This document shows, in pieces, positions 15,520 to 22,419 of a DNA stretch of 53,245 bases. Source of the DNA: a virus; IMG/VR virus record IMGVR_UViG_3300042905_005752, positions 1 through 53,245 of that record, one strand, 5' to 3'. The notes under the pieces are model-generated. The model was not told the DNA's origin. It searched no databases and saw only the letters and a program-made list of their open reading frames with translations. Numbering within the stretch: position 1 is the stretch's first letter; every line of letters begins with the position of its first letter. The position numbers and the translations under genes were made by a program.

Positions 15520-15756
15520 TCATACCGGGTCATACCGGTAAAAAGCCTCCCGATAAGCCTCAAATGCTACCTTCTCCATCCACATGACTACGGGTAATCC
15601 GGAGATACATCCCAAATCTTCTTTAATTCCTTCAGCAATAGACCTAAGGGGGCAATCCCCAATGGAAGCTTCTCTTTCGAATTGCTCATAATTTCTGATT
15701 ATTTCCCTGATTTCATCTGTGGATAGTGCCTGGATTCTTTCTTGTAGGGTTTTCAT
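15520..15756 (-). CDS. Hypothetical protein (78 aa)
   Basis: Helical protein starting MKTLQERIQALSTDEIREII. It is the first gene after the promoter at 15802-15829 and heads the NAD+ operon. Function unknown. Confidence 0.65.
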   Translation of the reverse strand: MKTLQERIQALSTDEIREIIRNYEQFEREASIGDCPLRSIAEGIKEDLGCISGLPVVMWMEKVAFEAYREAFYRYDPV

Positions 15757-15801
15757 TGGTTTTTAGTTGGTTTTAGTTGTAATGGTGTCTCAACTGAAGT
15801 A

Positions 15802-15829
15802 ACTATAGCGTTTTGCCCTGCAGAAACAA
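15802..15829 (-). promoter_or_regulatory. Promoter TTGTTT-16-TATAGT heading the NAD+ operon
   Basis: The -35 box is at 15824-15829 and the -10 box at 15802-15807. A hairpin with the ATAACCGAACC core lies just upstream, as in other cassettes. It probably drives 15520-15756, the Prs-like gene and the Nampt-like gene. Confidence 0.7.
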
Positions 15830-15910
15830 GGGTGGAAGCCGAATGCTTCGGTTCGGTTATCCACCCCCCCCTAGACTCTAGTTTCTATGGGTTTAAATGT
15901 TATGTAAGAA

Positions 15911-15934
15911 AGAAAAGGGGGGCATCCCCCCCGG
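15911..15934 (-). terminator. Rho-independent terminator after the SLH protein gene
   Basis: A stem of six G-C pairs (GGGGGG/CCCCCC) is followed at once by TTTTCTTTCTT on the minus strand, directly after the stop of the gene at 15941-16795. It is the clearest intrinsic terminator in the window. Confidence 0.85.
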
Positions 15935-15940
15935 CCGCAA

Positions 15941-16795
15941 TCAGAACTTAAAGCCCAGGCCGACAGTACCAACTGGGGCGTAAGCAGTCCCAGCAACACC
16001 GTTTTCCTGGGTCGGGAATTTCAGATCGGCGAAACCAACTAGGGACGATGTAAAAGCACGCTCCACACCGGCAACGAATACAAACTGAGAGCCTTGGCCG
16101 ATGCTCGTCTGGTAGTTGGCTTCCCCATCGTTAGTCAATGCCCATTGGCCACCGGCACCGAGGTAGAGGTTAGTGCCACTGACGTAAGTACCACCAATGG
16201 TACGCCCAGCCAGGGAAACGTCTACGGTCCCCAGAACGCCGATAGCAGAACCAATTTGGCTATCAAGGCCCGCAGCGAAGTTTACATAGGGGCGAGCTGA
16301 GATGGTAGTACCGTAGACTTCAGCCACTGGGAAACGTCCCTGAAGGGTACCACCAGCGATAGTACGATTGTTGCTATAGGTATCGCTGCTAACGCCTTGA
16401 CGATTCAGGTTGATACCTGAACCAATATAGTTACCGATTCCAATTGCCTCGCGGGTTGCCGTATCTTCAAGGGCAGAAACACGAGCGTTGGTAACTGCGA
16501 TAGCCGCACGAGCCTCGTCTGCAATGCGACGGTCGGCTTGGCTCAAGGTGTCATAAACCCGGTCAATGCAAGCACTCATGAGAGCTACGCTTTCGTAGCG
16601 GGCGGTGGGATTGCTACCACGGAAAGTGCCATCGGGATACCCCACGGCACAATCATACTTTTCAGCGAGGTTTTGAAGGGCACCGTAGGCCCAATTTGTA
16701 GGAGAAGAGTCCGTAAACCGTGGTGCGGCGAGCGCAGGGGCGGCAAAGGAAGCGATGGCTACTGAGGCAGCGATAATTCGATTTTTCATTTTCAT
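15941..16795 (-). CDS. SLH-domain outer-membrane barrel protein
   Basis: 284 residues. The signal peptide ends near ALAAP (residue 25). An SLH domain follows (FTDSSPTNWAYGALQNLAEKY, then GYPDGTFRG and the YESVALMSACIDRVYD helix), then a short coiled coil with ISALED-like sequence, then a Gly-rich beta region ending in GLGFKF, a terminal aromatic typical of outer-membrane barrels. This is the architecture of cyanobacterial SLH porins but much shorter, about half the usual length. Its presence among phage genes is notable; it may alter the host surface. Confidence 0.85.
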   Translation of the reverse strand: MKMKNRIIAASVAIASFAAPALAAPRFTDSSPTNWAYGALQNLAEKYDCAVGYPDGTFRGSNPTARYESVALMSACIDRVYDTLSQADRRIADEARAAIAVTNARVSALEDTATREAIGIGNYIGSGINLNRQGVSSDTYSNNRTIAGGTLQGRFPVAEVYGTTISARPYVNFAAGLDSQIGSAIGVLGTVDVSLAGRTIGGTYVSGTNLYLGAGGQWALTNDGEANYQTSIGQGSQFVFVAGVERAFTSSLVGFADLKFPTQENGVAGTAYAPVGTVGLGFKF

Positions 16796-16918
16796 TTTGT
16801 TTGTGTTTTGTCTGTACAGATCCGGGTTACAAATCCCGGAATGTGATTGTAAGGATGCGATCCTTATGCTGATGGCATTTGCTCTCCCAGAGCAACAATC
16901 ACCTTGCTATTGGGACGA
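16796..16918 (-). promoter_or_regulatory. Leader of the SLH protein gene with several palindromes
   Basis: Contains AAGGATCGCATCCTT, CCGGGATTTGTAACCCGG and TCTGTACAGA inverted repeats in tandem, then an A/C stretch ending AACAAAATG. A TACAAT hexamer follows the first palindrome. The arrangement suggests a regulated leader or protein-binding sites. Confidence 0.5.
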
Positions 16919-17029
16919 TTATTTTCTAGGCTCATTGCCAATTTGAAAAATTTCAAGCCATGTCATTGTTGTCAGAAAGATAACAACGCAGTCGGAAATA
17001 AATAGCTTTTCCTCAGGAGTGAAGTTCAT
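16919..17029 (-). CDS. Possible small protein (36 aa)
   Basis: MNFTPEEKLFISDCVVIFLT is followed by a short hydrophobic segment. The ATG is preceded by TTAACCAGA. It lies between the prepilin-like and SLH genes in the same direction. Short but plausible. Confidence 0.4.
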   Translation of the reverse strand: MNFTPEEKLFISDCVVIFLTTMTWLEIFQIGNEPRK

Positions 17030-17049
17030 TCTGGTTAATCTTATCGAAC

Positions 17050-17268
17050 TTATTTACCGGAGTCAAAGGTGCAAAGTGCGGTGTAATGCCCTAGTTCATA
17101 ACCTTCAGTCCAATTTCCCCCGGACCGAACACAGTCACTCATTCTGTACGGACTTTTACCAGAGAGCACCCCGGCAGTAATTGAAGCAAGGATCCCAAAA
17201 ATAACCCCACAAATTAAAAGTTCAATCAGGGTGAAGCCGTTGGGGGTTTGAAATTTTAATCGTGCCAT
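17050..17268 (-). CDS. Type IV prepilin-like protein
   Basis: 72 residues. The sequence GFTLIELLICGVIFGIL at residues 11-27 is the class III signal: prepilin peptidase would cleave after the Gly and methylate the Phe, with Glu at +5. A short Cys-containing globular part follows (CVRSGG...CTFDSGK). At this length it is a minor pseudopilin rather than a major pilin. It might modify host pili, which are phage receptors in cyanobacteria; that is inference. Confidence 0.75.
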   Translation of the reverse strand: MARLKFQTPNGFTLIELLICGVIFGILASITAGVLSGKSPYRMSDCVRSGGNWTEGYELGHYTALCTFDSGK

Positions 17269-17323
17269 TTTTAAGAAGTAAAGGAAAGAAGGGTGAGTAC
17301 CAGCAAGGCATCACCCATAGCAA

Positions 17324-17668
17324 TCAGAGGCGAGAAATGCAAACGTTGGCTAAACCACTGACTCCCAGGCGTTGAGCAGCCCCGTGAGCAAGGTCAATGA
17401 TACGACCCCCGATGTAGGGTCCCCTGTCTGAAATCCTAACATCAGCAACAAGGCCATTGTCACGATTTACGACCCTGACCCAGCTTCCAAAGGGGAGTGT
17501 AGGATGTGCTGCTGTCATTGTGTTAGGGCGCAATCTTTCACCACTAGCAGTTAAGTTTCCATATAATCCTGGCCCATACCAACTGGCTTGGCCACACTGC
17601 TTGGCTTGAGCTGGTGCCCCAGAAAGAAGTCCGGCAGCGAGAAAGAAAGAGGCTAATTTGAAACGCAT
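17324..17668 (-). CDS. RlpA-like double-psi beta-barrel protein
   Basis: 114 residues from MRFKLASFFLAAGLLSG, a signal peptide ending APAQA. The mature part holds ASWYGPGLYGNLTASGERL and VRISDRGPYIGGRIIDLAHGAA, the catalytic core of RlpA-type lytic transglycosylases including the Asp of SDRGP. It would act on periplasmic peptidoglycan. A start at 17689 (MSNPNVS) is possible. It lies downstream of the muramidase gene. Confidence 0.85.
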   Translation of the reverse strand: MRFKLASFFLAAGLLSGAPAQAKQCGQASWYGPGLYGNLTASGERLRPNTMTAAHPTLPFGSWVRVVNRDNGLVADVRISDRGPYIGGRIIDLAHGAAQRLGVSGLANVCISRL

Positions 17669-17793
17669 GGAAACATTAGGGTTCGACATTCGTGTTTGTT
17701 GCTTTTGGCAACCATGGTCCAGTGCCTGATTACTCGGGCTAGATACCATTGTGGTTTGTTGCAGTTGGCAAGTAAAGTTCGGGAAACCGCCCA

Positions 17794-18471
17794 TCAGCTT
17801 GCCTCCCGACGAAGGTTTGCTAGGTTATCTTCGTAAAAGCGCTTCAGGTCGTCATACCTTTTGACAGGCTGACCGTAATAACTGTTGCCGCTATAGGTTG
17901 GTAACGATGCCCATTCCGGAGCAAGCTTTGCAATTAGCGTAGGAGTAATCTTTCCGGAATCAGCGAGACGCAAAGCATTACGCCTTTCGACAAGGTACAA
18001 GGCTGCTTGGTCTTGGCTTCCAGGGCCAAAGTCCGAAAGGTTAAGTTTCTTGGAGGCCTCATCCCAGGTTCCTGGCAAGAACTGATAAGCCCCAGCAGCT
18101 GCACTCGCGTAGCTCACTGAGTATTGAATTTGGTTTGGATGTTTTTCTAATGAGGATACCATGCGCCCCCCAAACAGAATCCGGTAGCCATCTCGGCTAT
18201 TTTCAGTCCAGGTTCCTTCGGCGAAGCGAATGGTATTTAAAAGGGCTCTGCGTTCTGGCGTAAGCTCATAGGCAGGGGCCGGTAAAAACTTTGTAGGATC
18301 GCAGCCTGTGCAAATGGAGTCGAGTCCTAGTGGTAGACCTGGGGAGAGACCCCTGATTGCGACTTTCTGAGGTACAGGGTATTCCAGTCTGTTAAACTCA
18401 GTAAGTCCGTTCAGCGGGGTTGCAACAGTTCCAACTAGGGAAACAGCCACAAGTGTAGTGAGGTTGAGCAT
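17794..18471 (-). CDS. GH104-like muramidase
   Basis: 225 residues. A hydrophobic N-terminus (MLNLTTLVAVSLVGTVATPL) suggests a signal or anchor. The catalytic domain from about residue 75 has IRFAEGT with the family Glu, YRILFGG, SAAGAYQFLPGTWDEA and QDQAALYLVERR, as in phage glycoside hydrolase family 104 lysozymes. It probably cleaves host cell wall for lysis or entry. It forms an envelope module with RlpA, the prepilin and the SLH protein. Confidence 0.88.
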   Translation of the reverse strand: MLNLTTLVAVSLVGTVATPLNGLTEFNRLEYPVPQKVAIRGLSPGLPLGLDSICTGCDPTKFLPAPAYELTPERRALLNTIRFAEGTWTENSRDGYRILFGGRMVSSLEKHPNQIQYSVSYASAAAGAYQFLPGTWDEASKKLNLSDFGPGSQDQAALYLVERRNALRLADSGKITPTLIAKLAPEWASLPTYSGNSYYGQPVKRYDDLKRFYEDNLANLRREAS

Positions 18472-18564
18472 TTAATTAGTTAGATACAACATCCGATTAG
18501 GATAAGGAGAAGTTCCCCGTCTCAGGGGCGAATCCCTCGGCACATTTTGTTTAAGGACACATTA

Positions 18565-18636
18565 TCATGCCCCGATCCCCACTTTGCGATTTGCAAAGAA
18601 CCCCCTCATAAAGGGCGACGTTTTAGGTTCCGTCAT
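18565..18636 (-). CDS. Possible leader peptide (23 aa)
   Basis: The frame MTEPKTSPFMRGFFANRKVG... begins 12 bp after a strong promoter and ends in TGA overlapping a further ATG (MIMCP stop). Short overlapping frames in the long leader of the muramidase gene could control its expression by translation. Not proven to be coding. Confidence 0.35.
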   Translation of the reverse strand: MTEPKTSPFMRGFFANRKVGIGA

Positions 18637-18647
18637 GGGTCGTTTCT

Positions 18648-18675
18648 ATTATAGCACCCTAGATCAGAAAGTCAA
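18648..18675 (-). promoter_or_regulatory. Promoter TTGACT-16-TATAAT
   Basis: The -35 box is at 18670-18675 and a consensus extended -10 box (TGCTATAAT) at 18648-18653. The transcript would have a leader of about 170 nt before the muramidase, including a CTTTGCGATTTGCAAAG hairpin. Confidence 0.8.
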
Positions 18676-18722
18676 TGGGGGGGGGATGGGTGCGCGGGTA
18701 GGTGGACGGGTGATGACGATCC

Positions 18723-18908
18723 TTACAGGAAGTCGGAGCCAGGTGTATTACCAAAGTCTAAACAATATTCTCTAAACATCCCCTTAACTAATTGCCAATT
18801 TTTCCCGCTGGCATCTAACCCGAGTCTCTCAGTGGCTTGGGGGACGTTCCATTTTGCCCCATATAATTTTCCCATAGCAATTTCATAGTCCCCCTTTGAA
18901 AAAGTCAT
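18723..18908 (-). CDS. Small helical protein (61 aa), possible HTH
   Basis: MTFSKGDYEIAMGKLYGAKW is followed by VPQATERLGLD, which resembles a helix-turn-helix, and then a third helix. The start overlaps the stop of the gene upstream as TAATG. Possibly DNA-binding; no family assigned. Confidence 0.6.
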   Translation of the reverse strand: MTFSKGDYEIAMGKLYGAKWNVPQATERLGLDASGKNWQLVKGMFREYCLDFGNTPGSDFL

Positions 18909-19360
18909 TACTTGTTGCCAGGATTTTTATTGTTATTTTTCCGTTTATTGTTATTTAACAAATTATTTATCATCTTAGTGAGAATCTTATTGACAGGCTC
19001 TGGGACCTGGTAAACGGGGATTTTTGGTTTTTTGCCGGGAGCTTTCGCTGCAGGGGCTTTCGCTGCCGGAGCCTTGACTGCAGGGGCTTTCGTTTCGGGT
19101 TTTGTCACCGGGGACTTTGCTGCTGGTGACTTACGTTGGGCCAATATCTGATTAGCAACTTTGGTGATCGCTGGATTTAAAGCCCAAGGAATATCAACCA
19201 TGCAAACATGGTAACCCGGGATGCAAGAAGCCCCGCAAGATTTCCCCTTTTTGCATTTCTTTCTTTTTAGTTTGGGTAAATTGAGACCCCCTAGCCTAGC
19301 TATTTGACCACGTTTAGCGGCATTAATTTGGCCCTCAGTTCTTTTCTCAATTAAAGGCAT
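18908..19360 (-). CDS. Lys/Ala/Pro-rich histone H1-like protein with Cys motif
   Basis: 150 residues, very basic. Residues about 34-54 hold CKKGKSCGASCIPGYHVC, a four-Cys block I associate with some phage and cyanobacterial proteins. Residues 80-113 are KAPAAKAP-type repeats like histone H1 tails, followed by an Asn/Lys-rich end (NNNKRKNNNKN). It probably binds nucleic acid or forms a basic virion or linker protein; function unproven. Confidence 0.7.
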   Translation of the reverse strand: MPLIEKRTEGQINAAKRGQIARLGGLNLPKLKRKKCKKGKSCGASCIPGYHVCMVDIPWALNPAITKVANQILAQRKSPAAKSPVTKPETKAPAVKAPAAKAPAAKAPGKKPKIPVYQVPEPVNKILTKMINNLLNNNKRKNNNKNPGNK

Positions 19361-19427
19361 CTGGGGTGGGTCACTTAGTATTCCTTTCTTATTCTACCCT
19401 GATGCCCCCCCCTTTTTTATTGTCCTG

Positions 19428-19802
19428 CTAATTACCCTTAAGTGTCCTATAAATTCCCTCAAACCACCCTGCCTTACGGGGATCCCCACACTTCCACAAC
19501 GGTAAATGAGATAGCAAATATCGTTTTTCCTCTTTAACCAAACAAGCGATTGCGCTAGGGTCATAGCCCTTATAGTCTGGGTCGTGGAACTTAACTACCG
19601 GTATAGAGTGGTACTCTAATGATAAGAGTAAATCTATCAGGTGCCATCTCCCCTCAACTGTTAGCCAAACGAAAGAGGGATGCTCGCCCTCAGGAACTCC
19701 CCGTAAACGGCAATACTCCAGCTGAGCATGAGCTGACTGGATAGCTTGTTGATGGGTAGGGAGATCACGCCTAGAAATGGCGTAGAAGTGTTTTGGGCTC
19801 AT
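19428..19802 (-). CDS. PTH2-like peptidyl-tRNA hydrolase family protein
   Basis: 124 residues. HFYAISRRDLPTHQQAIQSA (then HAQLEY) matches the RKDLxxxxxxAQxxHA start of the PTH2 fold, and IPVVKFHDPDYKGYDPSAIA matches its later conserved strand region. PTH2 enzymes release peptides from peptidyl-tRNA. Several phages carry such diverged copies and their activity is untested. It fits the other translation genes here. Confidence 0.7.
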   Translation of the reverse strand: MSPKHFYAISRRDLPTHQQAIQSAHAQLEYCRLRGVPEGEHPSFVWLTVEGRWHLIDLLLSLEYHSIPVVKFHDPDYKGYDPSAIACLVKEEKRYLLSHLPLWKCGDPRKAGWFEGIYRTLKGN

Positions 19803-19849
19803 ATTTCCTAGGTAGGTATGCTAACGGAATCGTCACCCTGGGTTAAACC

Positions 19850-20239
19850 CTAGTCAGATAAACCAAAAAGTTCTTTAAAAAACTCAACTTCACCTGAGAA
19901 TTCAACTGGTACAGTAGCTAAATTAGAAAAAATTGCTGCTGCTAAGCGGTGATTCCCGTCAGTGAGTATCCAATCCATAGAGTAACCCATAGAGGGGATT
20001 CCTACGTCTAAGGAAATTGGATCCTCAAACCCATTCACAATGAAATAGGCTATTCTTGCTGCGTGGTCATTGGCAGTTGGTTTTCTACCGTTGGCTTTAA
20101 GACTACTGATGGGAATCTCTAGCAAATTCCCGCAATTGATGGCCTTTTGTACCTTGGACTTTGGGACCTTAACACCCCAAGGATGGTATAGGTATGGGTC
20201 GCAAAGTTCTTTAAGCTTACTCACCGGGACATGGATCAT
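19850..20239 (-). CDS. ParB/sulfiredoxin-like nuclease-fold protein
   Basis: 129 residues. WILTDGNHRLAAAIF is the GxHRxxA motif of the ParB N-terminal fold, and IPISSLKANGRKPT resembles its first strand. Small phage members of this fold include nucleases and CTP-binding switches. No helix-turn-helix is visible, so a chromosome-segregation role is unlikely. Confidence 0.7.
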   Translation of the reverse strand: MIHVPVSKLKELCDPYLYHPWGVKVPKSKVQKAINCGNLLEIPISSLKANGRKPTANDHAARIAYFIVNGFEDPISLDVGIPSMGYSMDWILTDGNHRLAAAIFSNLATVPVEFSGEVEFFKELFGLSD

Positions 20240-20262
20240 GTGTTTCTGAATACAAATGGCAT

Positions 20263-20970
20263 TTACTTAAGGGGCTTCCCACGGAAAGAAATCTTAGCAT
20301 CAAACCCCCTCTGTGTCAACCGGTCCTTGTCTGAAATGTCTACTGGTGGCAAACTGTCGGGGTTATCTCTGAGGGATGTCAAAAACATAGCAATCTCCTG
20401 GTACATTTGTTCAGCAGTGAACAAGGATGCAAACCCTAGTTCCCCCAAGTTTGGTACCGTTCGATTTAGTGTCACATGAAATGGTTCCCTAAGGTGCTTG
20501 TAGTGGGGGTCTTCTAGAGTGAAAACAGGAATTTGTAACTTTTTGGATACTTCAACGCAGGCTGAGTTTGGAACTCCAATTAGGTCTTTGATGTCTGGCT
20601 CTTTGAACCATACTCCAGGGGATCTGCTGTAGACTAGGGCCAAGGATGGGTGAGCCTCGGTAATTAGTTTATATTTGGGGAGATACACTCCAGGTTCTTC
20701 AGTCACCAATAGATACAACTTACCGCATACCGAGCACCATTTGTATAACCAGGGAAATGGGTCCGGTTTTCTGCCCCGGTATCCGTCGGCTTTTGGTAAC
20801 GGTTTAGCTGGTATCCCTCCTTTCACCCCAATGGAAAAATAACCACAACTGTATTCGTCCTTACTCTCTAAATCTCTACGAACATAAGTGTTAGCCGGAT
20901 CCCCACCTTCTTGGCTATACAGGTATTCTACATAGTCGTAGTAATCTTTGAACTTTGATAGGATTTTCAT
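20263..20970 (-). CDS. Hypothetical phage-type protein (235 aa)
   Basis: Begins MKILSKFKDYYDYVEYLYSQEGGDP and ends RLTQRGFDAKISFRGKP, two blocks I associate with a widespread phage orphan family. A CSVCGK sequence near residue 80 may be part of a metal site. Function unknown. Confidence 0.7.
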   Translation of the reverse strand: MKILSKFKDYYDYVEYLYSQEGGDPANTYVRRDLESKDEYSCGYFSIGVKGGIPAKPLPKADGYRGRKPDPFPWLYKWCSVCGKLYLLVTEEPGVYLPKYKLITEAHPSLALVYSRSPGVWFKEPDIKDLIGVPNSACVEVSKKLQIPVFTLEDPHYKHLREPFHVTLNRTVPNLGELGFASLFTAEQMYQEIAMFLTSLRDNPDSLPPVDISDKDRLTQRGFDAKISFRGKPLK

Positions 20971-21037
20971 TGTTTTTGGGGTGAAAGGTGAATGAGTTTT
21001 ACTTATTCCGTAAATCAGAACAATTTTCTATGGAACC

Positions 21038-21292
21038 TTAAGGGTTTGCAAAATCCTCCGTATGAATGGCCAGTATAGCAAACTTGTCCAAGGTGTCGTA
21101 GGTCTGGCTAACCCATTGCATCCCAGATTGTTCAAACCACCAATCGGAGGGTAATTCACAAAGATCAGCACTAATGCCAAACTCTGTGACCAACCAGCTT
21201 TCCCTATCGTAAGCCCATGGAACATTTGAAAGCTCTGCTTTTCTGGCAATGTAAGTTCGACCGTCAGGCCCCTCAAGAAGTAGGTGCGTCAC
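21038..21292 (-). CDS. Hypothetical protein (84 aa), GTG start
   Basis: Starts GTG ACG CAC (MTHLLLEGPDGRTYIARKA) seven bases after the stop of the upstream gene. Alpha/beta, rich in Trp. Function unknown. Confidence 0.6.
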   Translation of the reverse strand: MTHLLLEGPDGRTYIARKAELSNVPWAYDRESWLVTEFGISADLCELPSDWWFEQSGMQWVSQTYDTLDKFAILAIHTEDFANP

Positions 21293-21298
21293 TTTTAT

Positions 21299-21652
21299 TC
21301 AGTCCCAGCCCCCATCCAAACGTCTGCTAACCCCACGCGCAGTTTCAGCAGCGTCTTCAATTTGGTTTCTTAAACTGATTATAATGTTGGCAATGTTCGT
21401 GTAGATTATTCCATCGTTATAACTAAGGTCAAAACCGCAATTGTATTCATCATTCTCTTCAACTCCTGAACCGTTAAAAATTTCCCTAAGAACCTTGTGG
21501 GTATTCCACTTATCCCGGAACTTGTAGTAATCTTCTCCCTTTTGGAAATCACTCCAAGCTAGACCACTGTAGTCTGGGGGACCGCACTCTGATAGGATTT
21601 TCTTAAGTTTTTTCTTACCGGTAGCAGTCAATAATTTAGGGTCGATTTCCAT
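21299..21652 (-). CDS. Hypothetical protein (117 aa)
   Basis: Starts MEIDPKLLTATGKKKLKKIL. NDEYNCGFDLSYNDGI recalls DEYSCGYFSIGVKGGI in the protein at 20263-20970, so the two may share a domain. A strong UUCG hairpin lies just upstream. Function unknown. Confidence 0.65.
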   Translation of the reverse strand: MEIDPKLLTATGKKKLKKILSECGPPDYSGLAWSDFQKGEDYYKFRDKWNTHKVLREIFNGSGVEENDEYNCGFDLSYNDGIIYTNIANIIISLRNQIEDAAETARGVSRRLDGGWD

Positions 21653-21687
21653 TTTTCTATTAGTGTTTGGGGCAGCAAGGGGACCGA

Positions 21688-21706
21688 AGCCCCCCGCAAT
21701 GAGTCA
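21688..21706 (-). terminator. UUCG tetraloop hairpin
   Basis: On the minus strand GGGGGC TTCG GTCCCC forms a stable stem with a UUCG loop between the tRNA-like region and the gene at 21299-21652. There is no T run, so it may be an RNA-processing or stability element rather than a terminator. Confidence 0.5.
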
Positions 21707-21844
21707 GAATGCTATAGCTCAAACGGCTACGGCAGTCCTCTCGAATTTGACGATTTTGTTAGCGTCTATGTTGTGCTTATGCAAGCGGCTTTCGGTAATT
21801 GGCTTGCTGTCGGTCGATTCCAGAGCGGACCCTCGAAAGGGAAA

Positions 21845-21916
21845 TGGATCCGGGGCGATTCGAACGCCCGTGTCGCGCAGTAGTGACAACTACCTACACC
21901 CAGTTTTGAGCCGTAT
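21845..21916 (-). tRNA. Degenerate tRNA-Asp-like sequence
   Basis: On the minus strand the T arm is perfect (GGGCG TTCGAAT CGCCC), followed by CGGATCCA as a 3' end, and TTGTCAC gives a GUC (Asp) anticodon in a short stem. The matching 5' acceptor and a normal D arm are not visible. It is a tRNA pseudogene, a tRNA-like RNA or a badly diverged tRNA. Confidence 0.4.
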
Positions 21917-21948
21917 GGTAGGGCTTTAACAATTATTACCCGTTACAG

Positions 21949-22182
21949 TTAAGAGTCTATGGTAATCTTATACTGCCTAACTAAGTTAAACAACTCAGTT
22001 TGAAGGTCTTCGAAGCCGCCCACAAGTTGATCCTGAGTGACCGCATAGCAAGGGCCCACTTTAGAGCCCGCCCAAGGTATGACTTGTTTGTGCTCTAGAA
22101 TCTTGTTCCTGTACTTAAGAAGTAGGGAGTTAATCCCGGAGGCGAGCTGAACTTTATCGGATAGATCTACTTGTTTTAACAT
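21949..22182 (-). CDS. Hypothetical protein (77 aa)
   Basis: Helical protein starting MLKQVDLSDKVQLASGINSL. The leader before it contains CCGTTACCAACA twice, and further upstream two strong hairpins follow the promoter at 22322-22349. Function unknown. Confidence 0.65.
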   Translation of the reverse strand: MLKQVDLSDKVQLASGINSLLLKYRNKILEHKQVIPWAGSKVGPCYAVTQDQLVGGFEDLQTELFNLVRQYKITIDS

Positions 22183-22321
22183 GGTTGGTAACGGTGTTGG
22201 TAACGGTGGATTGATAACAAAAGGTGATGTTACCGGATGGGCTGGGTCCGGGCATAGCCTGCGGCGCCCGTCCCTGGTCGGGGGCTAACGCCCCCTCCCG
22301 AAATTTTCGGGCCATACCCCT
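22183..22321 (-). promoter_or_regulatory. Leader with two strong hairpins (possible attenuator)
   Basis: After the promoter the RNA would form CCCGAAA-A-TTTCGGG and then GGGGGC-GTTA-GCCCCC, followed by a G/C-rich stretch and an A/C repeat leader. A 53-codon frame starting 6 bp after the -10 box crosses both hairpins. The layout suggests regulated read-through, but no ligand or partner is evident. Confidence 0.5.
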
Positions 22322-22349
22322 ATTGTAGCGCGTTTACTAGGGGAGGCAA
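22322..22349 (-). promoter_or_regulatory. Promoter TTGCCT-16-TACAAT
   Basis: The -35 box is at 22344-22349 and the -10 box at 22322-22327, just beyond the helicase gene. Confidence 0.6.
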
Positions 22350-22419
22350 GGCGGCTAACCCCCCACAACCCAGCAAGCTGCCTGGAGTCCACCCATTTAA
22401 CATATATGGCTAGGCAGGT

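Noticed and set aside
22153-22314. 53-codon frame from an ATG just after the -10 box
   Set aside because: It crosses two hairpins and the A/C leader and overlaps the real gene out of frame; treated as a leader feature, not a protein.
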